Part shown: piece by piece, positions 26,766-35,120 of the stretch | Position numbering within the stretch: position 1 is the stretch's first letter | Layout of the letters: the number at the start of each line of letters is the position of its first letter | Origin: Reyranella sp. | GTDB taxonomy: Bacteria > Pseudomonadota > Alphaproteobacteria > Reyranellales > Reyranellaceae | Reading direction: 5' to 3' | DNA length: 64,000 nt | Assembly: GCF_017305915.1 (NCBI RefSeq) | Contig: NZ_JAFKJN010000027.1 | Span: 1 to 64,000, forward strand | Notes under the pieces: model-generated | The model's input: only the letters and a program-made list of their open reading frames with translations | Databases searched by the model: none | Told to the model about the DNA's origin: nothing | Made by a program: the position numbers and the translations under genes

Positions 26766-27353
26766 ATGGCCGGCACGAAAAAGAGGTCTCTCCACTCCGC
26801 CGCGCGGCGCGCGGCTTCGGTCGAGACGACGGGGCGTCCTCTCTGGGTCTTTGCCTACGGCTCGCTGATGTGGAATCCGGGCTTTGCCGTACGCGAGACG
26901 CAGGCGGCGCGGCTGCACGGCTTCCACCGCGCCTTCTGCATCTACTCCGAGCACTATCGCGGCACGCCGCAGAAGCCCGGCCTGATCCTGGGATTGCTGG
27001 CCGGCGGCTCATGTCGCGGCCTCGCGCATCGCCTGCCGAGCAGGAACTACGAGCAGGTGCGCCGCTATCTGTGGCAGCGCGAGATCGAGAATGACGGCGT
27101 CTATGTCGAGGAGGTGCGGCCGCTGCATCTCGCCGACGGCCGCACCGTGCCGGCGCTGGTCTATCTCGCCGACCGGGCGCACCGGCAGTTCGCCGGCAAG
27201 CTGCCGCTCGCCAAGGCGCTCAGGCTCGTGCGCCAGGGCACGGGCGCGACCGGAACGAACATGGAGTATGTCCGCAACACGCTCGCGCATCTGCGCGAGC
27301 TCGGGTTGCGGGACAGGAAGCTCGAGGAGCTGGCCCGGCGGGCCGGCGCCTAG
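26766..27353 (+). CDS. ChaC-like gamma-glutamylcyclotransferase
   Basis: A 195-residue protein with the ChaC hallmark VFAYGSLMWNPGF near residue 27, the substrate-pocket loop of gamma-glutamylcyclotransferases. The family splits glutathione (or gamma-glutamyl amino acids) to 5-oxoproline and Cys-Gly. I start it at the ATG at 26766, 38 bases after tyrC. The first 24 residues are basic and poorly conserved, so a later start cannot be excluded. Confidence 0.88.
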   Translation: MAGTKKRSLHSAARRAASVETTGRPLWVFAYGSLMWNPGFAVRETQAARLHGFHRAFCIYSEHYRGTPQKPGLILGLLAGGSCRGLAHRLPSRNYEQVRRYLWQREIENDGVYVEEVRPLHLADGRTVPALVYLADRAHRQFAGKLPLAKALRLVRQGTGATGTNMEYVRNTLAHLRELGLRDRKLEELARRAGA

Positions 27354-27367
27354 GCTTACGGGACGGC

Positions 27368-27985
27368 CTACTTGCCGTTGAAGATCGCCTTGACGATGAA
27401 GCTCCACTCCTCGCGCGCCTGATCGACGGTGAGGCCGAGCCGCTCGCGCATCACGATCCAGCCTTCCGGCGTCAGCGACATGGCGAGCGCGTTGAGCTTG
27501 CGCTCGCGCTCCTCGCCCGAAAGACCGGTCAGCTCCTGGCCGAACACTTCGGCGAGCTCCTCGCGGTTGACGGTGTAGAGCTGGCTGACCTGCTCGCCCG
27601 CCTCCGAGGAGCGGCGCTGCAGGGTCTCGACGAAGGTCCACATCGGCAGCAGCTTCTCGAAGCGGCCGGCACGCTGGCCGATCGCCGCCGAGATGCGGTC
27701 GTCGAGCTGCGCGGACGACGGCGTCGTCTCCGCTCCGCCACGCAGGCCGGTCAGCACCCGGCCAAGCACCGCGACATAGAGCTCCGCGGTATCGGCGAAG
27801 TGCTGGAAGACGGTTCGTGCCGACACGCCGGCAAGCTTGGCAATGTCGCGCACGATCGGCGCAACCTCGCCTTCCATGGCGAGCGTCAGGGTTGAAGAGA
27901 CGATCGCCTCTCGCGTGCGAGCGACGCGGTCGCCTCGACCGGCCTGTTGCACCTGCGGCTGCATGGTCGACAGTTCGACATCCAT
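27368..27985 (-). CDS. TetR-family transcriptional regulator
   Basis: About 205 residues, with an N-terminal helix-turn-helix over residues 18-65 (IVRDIAKLAGVSARTVFQHFADTAELYVAV). The C-terminal ligand domain is unclassified. I chose the ATG at 27985. The gene is divergent from a trans-sulfuration enzyme gene across 151 bases, so that enzyme is the best guess for its target. No clear palindrome was found in the gap. Confidence 0.85.
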   Translation of the reverse strand: MDVELSTMQPQVQQAGRGDRVARTREAIVSSTLTLAMEGEVAPIVRDIAKLAGVSARTVFQHFADTAELYVAVLGRVLTGLRGGAETTPSSAQLDDRISAAIGQRAGRFEKLLPMWTFVETLQRRSSEAGEQVSQLYTVNREELAEVFGQELTGLSGEERERKLNALAMSLTPEGWIVMRERLGLTVDQAREEWSFIVKAIFNGK

Positions 27986-28136
27986 ATGGCTGATCCTCGA
28001 GCGACTGTGCGCAATTCGATACGTGGATTTTGGCCTGTCCCTCCCCCGAAAAAAAGAAGAAACCGTGGCCTGCGCCGCATATACAGCGTTGCGGGGCAAG
28101 CATCGCCCGTAAGGCTGTCGTAAGGTTCACGATACA

Positions 28137-29294
28137 ATGACGATAAAGAAATCCGTCACGCCGGCATCGCTCGCCGCCCAGGCCATGGGCTGGATCGATC
28201 CGGTGACCAGGGCCGTCGTGCCGCCGATCCACATGGCGAGCACCTATGAACGCGACGCCGACAATGCCTATCGGTCGGGTCGCATCTACGCGCGCGCCGA
28301 CAACCCGACCTTCGATCAGGCCGAGACGACGCTCAGCGCGCTCGAAGGTGGCGCAAAGGCGCTGATTTTCTCCTCCGGCATGAGTGCGGCGACGGCCTGC
28401 TTTCTCGCCCTGGCGCCGGGCGACCATGTCGTCGCGCCGAAGGTGATGTACTGGTCGCTGCGCAACTGGCTCGGAAACTTCGCCACGAGCTGGGGCCTCA
28501 AGGTCGAGTTCGTCGATGCCGACCGAATCGACGCGATCGTTGCCGCGGTGCGGCCCGGCGATACAAAATTGGTATGGCTCGAGACGCCGGCCAACCCGAC
28601 CTGGGCGGTGAGCGATATCGCCGCAGCCGCCGAGATCGCGCACAAGGCGGGCGCATTGCTGGCCGTCGATTCGACGGTGGCGACCCCGGTGCTGACGCGG
28701 CCGATCGAGCACGGCGCCGACATCGTGATGCATTCGGCGACCAAGTATCTGAACGGTCATTCCGACATCATCGCCGGCGCCCTGGTCGGCGCGCACGACG
28801 ACGAGCACTGGGCCAGGCTGCGCATGATCCGCGCCCAGCTCGGCACCGTCCTCGGCCAGACCGAGGCGTGGCTGCTGATGCGCGGCATGCGCACGCTGTT
28901 CCCGCGCGTGCAGTGGGCCTGCCGCTCGGCCGAGACGCTGGCGCAGAAATTCAGCGAACATCCGATGATCGCCGAAGTGCTTTATCCTGGGCTGCCGTCC
29001 TTCGCCGGCCACGCGGCCGCGAAGAAGCAGATGAGCGGCGGCTTCAGCGGCATGCTGTCGGTCCGCATCAAGGGCGGCGAGCCCACCGCGATCGCGACGG
29101 CCGCTTGCGTCGAGCTGTGGAAGCGCGCGACGTCGCTGGGCGGCGTCGAAAGCCTGATCGAGCATCGCGCCAGCATCGAAGGCCCCGGCACGCCGTGCCC
29201 GCCGGACCTGCTGCGGCTGTCGGTCGGCATGGAGGACGCGGGCGACCTCTACGACGACCTCGACCAGGCTTTGCGGCGCGCTCATAACGCCTGA
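28137..29294 (+). CDS. PLP-dependent trans-sulfuration enzyme (cystathionine beta-lyase / gamma-synthase family)
   Basis: A 385-residue Cys/Met-metabolism PLP enzyme. The PLP lysine is Lys203 in MHSATKYLNGHSD, and the SSGMSAAT and DNPTFDQAE motifs are present. Members include cystathionine gamma-synthase, cystathionine beta-lyase, O-acylhomoserine sulfhydrylase and methionine gamma-lyase; sequence by eye does not decide. It is not under the metX riboswitch. Its 3' end overlaps the convergent hydroxyproline gene by 13 bases. Confidence 0.88.
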   Translation: MTIKKSVTPASLAAQAMGWIDPVTRAVVPPIHMASTYERDADNAYRSGRIYARADNPTFDQAETTLSALEGGAKALIFSSGMSAATACFLALAPGDHVVAPKVMYWSLRNWLGNFATSWGLKVEFVDADRIDAIVAAVRPGDTKLVWLETPANPTWAVSDIAAAAEIAHKAGALLAVDSTVATPVLTRPIEHGADIVMHSATKYLNGHSDIIAGALVGAHDDEHWARLRMIRAQLGTVLGQTEAWLLMRGMRTLFPRVQWACRSAETLAQKFSEHPMIAEVLYPGLPSFAGHAAAKKQMSGGFSGMLSVRIKGGEPTAIATAACVELWKRATSLGGVESLIEHRASIEGPGTPCPPDLLRLSVGMEDAGDLYDDLDQALRRAHNA

Positions 29295-30262
29295 TCCAAG
29301 GTAAAGCCGCCGCGCAGCGGGTCGTCGGCATCGAAGCGGAAGCGGCTCTCGCCGGTGACGTGGGCGATGCCGCCGACCTCGACGATCACCGATTTGCGCG
29401 GCCCTACCGACGGTGCATCGCGCAACGCCTTGCCGGTGAAGATCGCGCTGGTGCAGCTCTCGAAGCGGCGCTCATCACCTAGCCGCGCCTGGCGTCGCGC
29501 GACCTGCAACGCCAGGCGGGCCGACACGCCGCTGCCGGTCGGGCTGCGATCGATCTGGCGGCCGGCAAAGATGCAGACGTTGCGGCTGGGCGCCGACGCA
29601 CCGTCGCCGCCGTCGGTCAGGATGGTGCCGTAGAGGAAGGCGAGATCGGGCTCGGCCGGATGCTCGATCGGCACCGCCTTGGCGACGGCGCGCGCGATCT
29701 CTTCGCCCGCGTCGGCGATCTGGCGCATGGGCGACTGGCGCAGATCGAGGCCGATCGAATCGGCCGACAGGAACGCGTAGAACGCGCCGCCGTAGGCGAT
29801 GTCGACCGTCACCGGCCCCCAGGCCGGCGTCGGCGCCACGCGATCGAGCGCGTAGACGAACGACGGCACGCTCTCGAACCGCACCGAGCCGTCGGCCGCG
29901 ACGGTGGCGACAACAAGCCCGCACGGGCATTGCAGCCGCACGATCGGCCCCTTCACGCGGCCGCTTTCGACCGCCCAGCGGGCGAGCGCGATGGTCGCGT
30001 GGCCGCACATCGTCGACCAGCCCTCGTTGTGCATGAACAGCACCGCGAGATCGGCCTCGGGATGATCCGGCTCGACCAGCAGCGCGCCGTACATGCCGTC
30101 ATGGCCGCGCGGCTCGAGCATCAGGCCGCGGCGCAGGTGATCGTGGCGCTCGCGAACCTCGCGCCGCTTGTCGAGCAGCGTTACGCCGATAAGCGTCGGC
30201 CAGCCGTCGACGACGATGCGTGTCGGTTCGCCGCCGGTGTGCATCTCGACGGTCGTTATCAT
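29282..30262 (-). CDS. Trans-3-hydroxy-L-proline dehydratase (proline racemase superfamily)
   Basis: A 326-residue proline-racemase-fold protein. The first catalytic motif MCGHATIA has Cys86. The second, RSPTGSGVSARL, has Thr242 where racemases and 4-hydroxyproline epimerases carry Cys. A Cys/Thr pair is the known mark of trans-3-hydroxy-L-proline dehydratase. This yields pyrroline-2-carboxylate. The start overlaps the stop of the upstream acyl-CoA dehydrogenase by four bases (ATGA). A pyrroline-2-carboxylate reductase, the usual next step, is not visible in the window. Confidence 0.82.
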   Translation of the reverse strand: MITTVEMHTGGEPTRIVVDGWPTLIGVTLLDKRREVRERHDHLRRGLMLEPRGHDGMYGALLVEPDHPEADLAVLFMHNEGWSTMCGHATIALARWAVESGRVKGPIVRLQCPCGLVVATVAADGSVRFESVPSFVYALDRVAPTPAWGPVTVDIAYGGAFYAFLSADSIGLDLRQSPMRQIADAGEEIARAVAKAVPIEHPAEPDLAFLYGTILTDGGDGASAPSRNVCIFAGRQIDRSPTGSGVSARLALQVARRQARLGDERRFESCTSAIFTGKALRDAPSVGPRKSVIVEVGGIAHVTGESRFRFDADDPLRGGFTLDQAL

Positions 30263-31407
30263 CCGAACACCTGCGGCAGCGCGGTGCCGATACGCTCGTT
30301 CATCATCTCGATCGAGCCGTCGGTGTAGGCGGCGATCTTGGCGCCGGCGAGATGACGCGCCAGCGGATACTCGGCGCGCAGGCCGTTGGCGCCCATCGCC
30401 TGGATGCAGTCGGCGATGCGCTGGACGGCCATGTCGGTCGCGAACTTCTTGGCGTAGGCCGCGGGCAGCACCGCGTCCTTGCCCTCGTCGATCAGCCGCG
30501 CCGCGCGATAGGTCAAGAGCCGCGCCGCTTCGAGCTGGGTCGCGGCATCCACGAGCTTCCAGCGCACGCCCTGATGGTCGATCACCGGCCGGCCGAAGGT
30601 CTTGCGCCGCTGCGTGTAGCGCACCGCCGTCTCGAGCGAGGCCTGCAGCATGCCGCAGCACATGGCGGCGACGTAGGCACGCGCGCCGTTGATGCCGGCC
30701 AGCGCCGCCTTGAACGCCGCGCCCGGCGGATGCAGGAGGGCCTCGTCCAGCGCGATGTAGTCGACCAGCCGGAAGCCGCCGACGCCGATCGCGTGGCCGC
30801 CATGCAATTCGAACGGCTTGTCGCGATGGAAGCCCGGCCGCTCGGCCTCGATCGCAAAGCAGGCGATGCCGCGATAGCCCTGGCTCTTGTCCGTCTGCGC
30901 ATAGGCGACCGAAAGGCCGGCGACGGCCGCGTTGGTGATCCAGGCCTTGGCGCCGTTGAGCTTCCAGCCGCCCTCGACCCGCTCGGCCGTCATCTCCAGC
31001 CCGCCGAAATCGCTGCCGACCCCGGGTTCGCTCAAGCCGGCGCAGCCGATCACCTCACCGGTCAGCATGCGCGGCAGCAGGCGCGCGACGTGCGCCGGCT
31101 TGCCGTCGCGGGCGAAGCGGGCGCAGGCGTTGTGATGATTGATCAGCGCGAAGGCGAAGGCGAAGTCGGCCTTGGCGATCTCCTCGAACGCCCGCAGCTT
31201 GCAGGAAAAGCGGAGCCCCTGCCCGCCATGCTGCTTGGCGAGCTCGATGGTGTTGAGGCCGGCCGCACAGGCGTGCTTGACGGTCTCGTAGGGATAATGC
31301 CGCTCCCATTCCCAGCGCGCGGCATGGGGCGCCACATGTTCCGCGGCAAAGGCCCTGGCCTTCGCGACGACGGCAAGTTCTTCAGGGGTCAGGGTTTCGT
31401 CCAGCAT
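30259..31407 (-). CDS. Acyl-CoA dehydrogenase
   Basis: A 382-residue FAD-dependent dehydrogenase with the expected layout. An N-terminal helical domain comes first, then the beta-barrel region with GCAGLSEPGVGSDFG and NGAKAWITNA, then the C-terminal helical domain with RRKTFGRPVIDHQ and the final MMNERIGTALP. I chose the ATG at 31407, ahead of the tRNA gene; longer readings enter the tRNA antisense. It is coupled to the hydroxyproline dehydratase, an unusual partner. Chain length or branched substrate cannot be told. Confidence 0.9.
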   Translation of the reverse strand: MLDETLTPEELAVVAKARAFAAEHVAPHAARWEWERHYPYETVKHACAAGLNTIELAKQHGGQGLRFSCKLRAFEEIAKADFAFAFALINHHNACARFARDGKPAHVARLLPRMLTGEVIGCAGLSEPGVGSDFGGLEMTAERVEGGWKLNGAKAWITNAAVAGLSVAYAQTDKSQGYRGIACFAIEAERPGFHRDKPFELHGGHAIGVGGFRLVDYIALDEALLHPPGAAFKAALAGINGARAYVAAMCCGMLQASLETAVRYTQRRKTFGRPVIDHQGVRWKLVDAATQLEAARLLTYRAARLIDEGKDAVLPAAYAKKFATDMAVQRIADCIQAMGANGLRAEYPLARHLAGAKIAAYTDGSIEMMNERIGTALPQVFG

Positions 31408-31470
31408 GATGCCTCCGATACTACGATTGGCGCTTGGCGGCGCCAGCGGGCCGGCTAAAATGGCGGCGAC

Positions 31471-31545
<75 letters not shown>

Positions 31546-31570
31546 ATTTTCTTCGGGTCGGGAAACGCAC

Positions 31571-32839
31571 ATGGACACGATCGTTGCGGCGCCGGCAACC
31601 AGCGGCGATTTCGCGGCGGACGTGGCCGCCTTCTCCGCCTACTGGCGCAGCGCCGGCCAGCAGGCCGCCCGCGATGCCCGCTGGGCCTTCCTGCGCCGGC
31701 ATGCCCGCACGCTCTACGACAAGCTGACCGACGCTCGCGCCAAGTTCGTGCGCATCGAGCGGCTGGCCTACGACGCCGCGGCGCTGGTGCCCGGCCTCGT
31801 GCCGACCAAGGCCGAGGTCGATGCCGAGTCCGAGAAGAAGCAGGCGGACAAGGACGGCGTCGAGATCGACCAGGGCATCCTGTTCAACCAGTTCCTCGCC
31901 GATCCCGAGTGCGGCCGCCATCTCGTCCACGCCATGCTGCTGCCGCGCGAGGAATCGGCCGAGGCGCTGGCCAAGTTCCGGCGCGACGGAAAACTCGATC
32001 TCGGCACCGCCAAGGTCGAGCGCCACGGCAAGGCGGCCGTCCTGCTGCTGTCGAACAAGCGCTTCCTCAACGCCGAGGACAACGCGACCCAGCCCGCGAC
32101 CGAAATCGGCGCCGACGTCTGCATCCTCGATCCCGACGCCCAAGTCGCCGTGCTGCGCGGCGATGTCGTGCCCGAGGGCAAGTATGCCGGCCGCCGCGTG
32201 TTCAACGCCGGCATCAACCTCACCCACATCTATTACGGCAAGATCCCGTTCCTGTGGTTCCTGATCCGCGACCTCGGCTTCGTGAACAAGATGTTCCGCG
32301 GGCTGGCCAAGCCCGAGCTGCCGCCCGACGAAGTGTCCGGCGAGTCGATCGAGAAGCTCTGGATCTCGGCGGTCGAGACCTTCGCGATCGGCGGCGGCTG
32401 CCAGATCCTGCTGGCGACCGATTTCAACATCGCCGCTCGCGACGCCTACATGACGCTGCCGGCGCGCAAGGAAGGCATCATCCCGGGAATGTCCAACCTG
32501 CGCCTGGCACGCTTCGTCGGCGACCGCATCGCCCGCCAGGCGATCATGTACGAGCGCCGCATCGACTGCGATTCCGACGTCGGCCGGCTGATCTGCGACG
32601 AGGTCGTGCCGCCGGACCAGATCGACGCCGCGATCGAGCGCGTGATCGACCGCATCACCACCTCGGGCTCGGTCGGCGCGATCGGCAATCGGCGGGCACT
32701 CCGGCTCGCCGCCGAGCCGTTCGACACCTTCCGCCAGTACGCCGCGCTCTATGCCCGCGAGCAGGCGCTCTGCCACTTCAGCCCGGCGTTGATCTCCAAC
32801 CTCGAGAAGTTCTGGAACGCGCAGAGCCGCAAGGCGTAG
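31571..32839 (+). CDS. DpgC-like enoyl-CoA hydratase superfamily protein (possible cofactor-free oxygenase)
   Basis: A 422-residue crotonase-superfamily protein, far longer than ordinary enoyl-CoA hydratases. The C-terminal half holds the crotonase core with the oxyanion segment AIGGGCQILLATDFNIAA and LPARKEGIIPG. The long helical N-terminal extension and these motifs resemble DpgC, the 3,5-dihydroxyphenylacetyl-CoA 1,2-dioxygenase of glycopeptide pathways. No other dpg gene is near, so the substrate is open and the oxygenase call is inference. It begins 25 bases after the tRNA-Gly. Confidence 0.7.
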   Translation: MDTIVAAPATSGDFAADVAAFSAYWRSAGQQAARDARWAFLRRHARTLYDKLTDARAKFVRIERLAYDAAALVPGLVPTKAEVDAESEKKQADKDGVEIDQGILFNQFLADPECGRHLVHAMLLPREESAEALAKFRRDGKLDLGTAKVERHGKAAVLLLSNKRFLNAEDNATQPATEIGADVCILDPDAQVAVLRGDVVPEGKYAGRRVFNAGINLTHIYYGKIPFLWFLIRDLGFVNKMFRGLAKPELPPDEVSGESIEKLWISAVETFAIGGGCQILLATDFNIAARDAYMTLPARKEGIIPGMSNLRLARFVGDRIARQAIMYERRIDCDSDVGRLICDEVVPPDQIDAAIERVIDRITTSGSVGAIGNRRALRLAAEPFDTFRQYAALYAREQALCHFSPALISNLEKFWNAQSRKA

Positions 32840-32897
32840 CGGCCGTTTCCGACCGTTTTCGCGGTTTTTGGCAGGATTCCCATTTATCGTCGCGAAA

Positions 32898-32924
32898 GAT
32901 CCCTCGCTTCGCTCGGGATGACAG
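32898..32924. repeat. Single copy of the ATCCCGAGC-type intergenic repeat
   Basis: The bases GATCCCTCGCTTCGCTCGGG followed by ATGACAG match the arms of the palindrome at 38906-38979 with one change. It lies just past the DpgC-like gene. Here only one arm is present, so it looks like a half element. Confidence 0.6.
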
Positions 32925-32978
32925 AGGGCGTGTTGCAGGCACATGGAGCGACTCAAGCACAGTCGCGCCCCAGCACCT

Positions 32979-33047
32979 ATTATGGGCATTGGACTGGGCA
33001 AAAAGCCCCAAAAACAGGGGCTCCAAATGCCTTCCATTGCCCATAAT
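32979..33047. terminator. Nested inverted repeat between convergent genes, possible bidirectional terminator
   Basis: The outer arms ATTATGGGCATTGG (32979-32992) and CCATTGCCCATAAT (33034-33047) match with one exception. The inner arms AGCCCC (33004-33009) and GGGGCT (33017-33022) surround an A-rich loop. It sits five bases from the end of livF and between two converging genes. No T tract follows, so Rho-independent activity is uncertain. Confidence 0.5.
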
Positions 33048-33051
33048 GACC

Positions 33052-33705
33052 CTAGCCGCCGGCCATCAGGTCGGCGAGCTGTGGATCGTTTGCAAGCTGA
33101 GCGGCCAACGCCGCCCGCACCACCTTGCCACGGCTCAGCACCACGCCGCGGCTCGCAATGCCGAGCGCCAGGCTGGCGCGCTGCTCGCTGAGCAGGATCG
33201 CGGTACCCTCCGCGGCAACGGCCCGCAGCCGCGCCAGCAGGTCCGCCACCACCAGCGGCGCGAGGCCGAGCGTCGGCTCGTCGAGCAGCAGCAGGCGCGG
33301 CCGGTCGATCATCGCGCGCGCCAGCGCCAGCATCTGCTGCTGGCCGCCCGACAGCAGCCAGGCGCGGGCATGCGGCCGCTCGGCCAGCATCGGGAAGGCC
33401 GCCAGCATCTCCTCGACCCGTCGTCGCCGATGCACCGCGGGCAGACGCGACGCGGCTTCGAGGTTCTCCTCGACGGTGAGGCCCGCGAACAGCCGCCGCC
33501 GCTCGGGCACGTAGCCGACGCCGAGCGCGATACGCCGCTCGACCGGCAGCGCGCTCACGTCGCGGCCGAACAGGCGGATCGACCGCGACGGCCGGAAGCC
33601 CAGGATGGTCTCCATCAGCGACGTCTTGCCGGCGCCGTTGGCGCCCAGCAGCGCCACGATCTCGCCGGCCGCGACGGCGAAGGTGCCGGTGTCGAGAACG
33701 GTCAT
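33052..33705 (-). CDS. livF: Branched-chain amino-acid type ABC transporter ATP-binding protein (LivF family)
   Basis: A 217-residue ABC ATPase. Walker A GANGAGKT is at 21-28, the signature LSGGQQQ begins at 118, and Walker B LLLLDEPTLGLAP follows. This is the LivF pattern. It lies last in a livH-livMG-livF run and its start overlaps the livMG stop by four bases. Because the partner ATPase in the fused LivMG is damaged (see that entry), this may be the only intact ATPase of the set. No periplasmic binding protein is encoded nearby. Confidence 0.9.
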   Translation of the reverse strand: MTVLDTGTFAVAAGEIVALLGANGAGKTSLMETILGFRPSRSIRLFGRDVSALPVERRIALGVGYVPERRRLFAGLTVEENLEAASRLPAVHRRRRVEEMLAAFPMLAERPHARAWLLSGGQQQMLALARAMIDRPRLLLLDEPTLGLAPLVVADLLARLRAVAAEGTAILLSEQRASLALGIASRGVVLSRGKVVRAALAAQLANDPQLADLMAGG

Positions 33706-35120
33706 GCCGGCACGCCGAGGAAGCTCGCCCGCACCCGCGGATCGGCGCGCACCTCGGCCGGCGAGCCGACGGCGATGATCCTGCCACCCTCGAGGCAGAC
33801 CAGGCGGTCGCAGACGCGCGTCAGCAGCTCGATGTCGTGGTCGACCAGGACGATGCCGCGGGTACGGCGCAGGCGCTCGAGCCAGTGCGCGAGCGCGTCC
33901 CGCTCGCGGTCGGTCATGCCGGCGGCAGGCTCGTCGAGCAGCAGGAAGGCCGCGCCGTTCGACACGGCGCGCGCCAGGCCGGCGCCGCGGCTCTCGCCCT
34001 CGATCGGCGTCTGGAAGGTGCGGCCGATGCCCAGGCGCGCGATCGCATGCGGCGGCAGATGCTCGAGCCCGATGCTGTCGAGGACGATGGTGCCGGAATC
34101 GGCGCGTTCCAATCCGCTGATGACGTTGAGCAACGTCGTCTTGCCCGAGCCGTTGGGACCGATCAGGCCGACGACCTCGCTGCGCTCGACGGCGAAGGAG
34201 ACGTCGCCGAGCGCCTCGACGCCGCCGAAGCGTTTGCTGACGCCGGTGAGCACGAGGTGCAGAGGGCGGGCCGCGGGCGCGATCGGCCGCGGCAGGGTTG
34301 CCGCGCGGGGCCGCGTGAACAGGCCGGCCAGGCCTTCGGGCGCCCACAGCACGACGGCGAGCGTCGCGGCGGCGTAGGCGAGCAGCCAGCTTCCCTGCAG
34401 GCCGCGGAACAACTCGGGCAGCAGGACCGCGACGGCGGCGCCGAGGACCGCGCCCAGCGGATGGCGGGCGCCGCCCAGCACGACGGCGGTGAGGCAGAGC
34501 AGCATCACCGAGAAGCCGGTCGCCTCGGGCGAGACCACGCCGGTCAGCGCGGCCGAGAAGCCGCCGGCCAGGCCCGCAACGGCGCCGCCGACCACGAAGG
34601 CGGTGAAGCGCCACAGCGCGCCGTCGATGCCCAGGGTCGCGGCGACCAGCGGCGCTTCGCGCAGCAGGCGGGCCTTCTCGCCCATCGCGCCCCGGAACAC
34701 GAAGGCATAGGCGATCACCGCCGCGATCAGCACGAGCCAGACCACGATCGCGAGCGTCGTGCCGCGCGGCAGGGCCACGCCGAAGCCGACCAGGCCGTTG
34801 GCCCCGCCGGTCAGGCCCTCGGCATGCAGCGCCACCAGATTGATCAGCGAGGCGAGCGCGAGCGTGGCGAGCGCGAAGTAATGCGATTGCAGCCGCAGCA
34901 TCGGCGGCGCGGCGAGCGCCGCCACCGCGCCGGCGGCGAGCGGCGCCACGAGTAGGGCGAACGGACCGATCTGCTCGGCAGTCAGCGCCGTGGCGTAGGC
35001 GCCGACGCCGAACAGCGCGCCTTGCGCGAGGTTGAGGGCCCGCAGTTGGCCGAACACGATCTGGTAGCCGAGGCCCAGCAGGGCATAGAGGCCGACCAGG
35101 GTCGCCAGGCGCTCGGCCAT
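33702..35120 (-). CDS. Fused LivM permease - LivG ATPase with internal deletion in the ATPase
   Basis: A 472-residue fusion. Residues 1-270 are a LivM-type permease with about nine helices. Residues 285-472 are a LivG-type ATPase: Walker A GPNGSGKT 321-328, Q-loop Gln370 (GRTFQTP), Walker B FLLLDEP 392-398, H-loop His428. Only about 22 residues separate Q-loop and Walker B. Intact LivG proteins have roughly 80-100, holding the helical subdomain and the ABC signature. Here the signature is missing and the reading frame stays open, so the gap is an in-frame deletion near 33966-34010. The ATPase half is probably inactive unless a partner complements it. Confidence 0.85.
   Translation of the reverse strand: MAERLATLVGLYALLGLGYQIVFGQLRALNLAQGALFGVGAYATALTAEQIGPFALLVAPLAAGAVAALAAPPMLRLQSHYFALATLALASLINLVALHAEGLTGGANGLVGFGVALPRGTTLAIVVWLVLIAAVIAYAFVFRGAMGEKARLLREAPLVAATLGIDGALWRFTAFVVGGAVAGLAGGFSAALTGVVSPEATGFSVMLLCLTAVVLGGARHPLGAVLGAAVAVLLPELFRGLQGSWLLAYAAATLAVVLWAPEGLAGLFTRPRAATLPRPIAPAARPLHLVLTGVSKRFGGVEALGDVSFAVERSEVVGLIGPNGSGKTTLLNVISGLERADSGTIVLDSIGLEHLPPHAIARLGIGRTFQTPIEGESRGAGLARAVSNGAAFLLLDEPAAGMTDRERDALAHWLERLRRTRGIVLVDHDIELLTRVCDRLVCLEGGRIIAVGSPAEVRADPRVRASFLGVPA

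Noticed and set aside
23662..27012. Very long open frame on the minus strand opposite chorismate mutase, hisC and tyrC
   Set aside because: It is antisense to three clear genes; open antisense frames are expected at this GC content.
27986..28136. Riboswitch ahead of the trans-sulfuration gene
   Set aside because: A CGTGGATTTTGGCC stretch recalled SAM-II, but the matching CCACG and second helix are missing.
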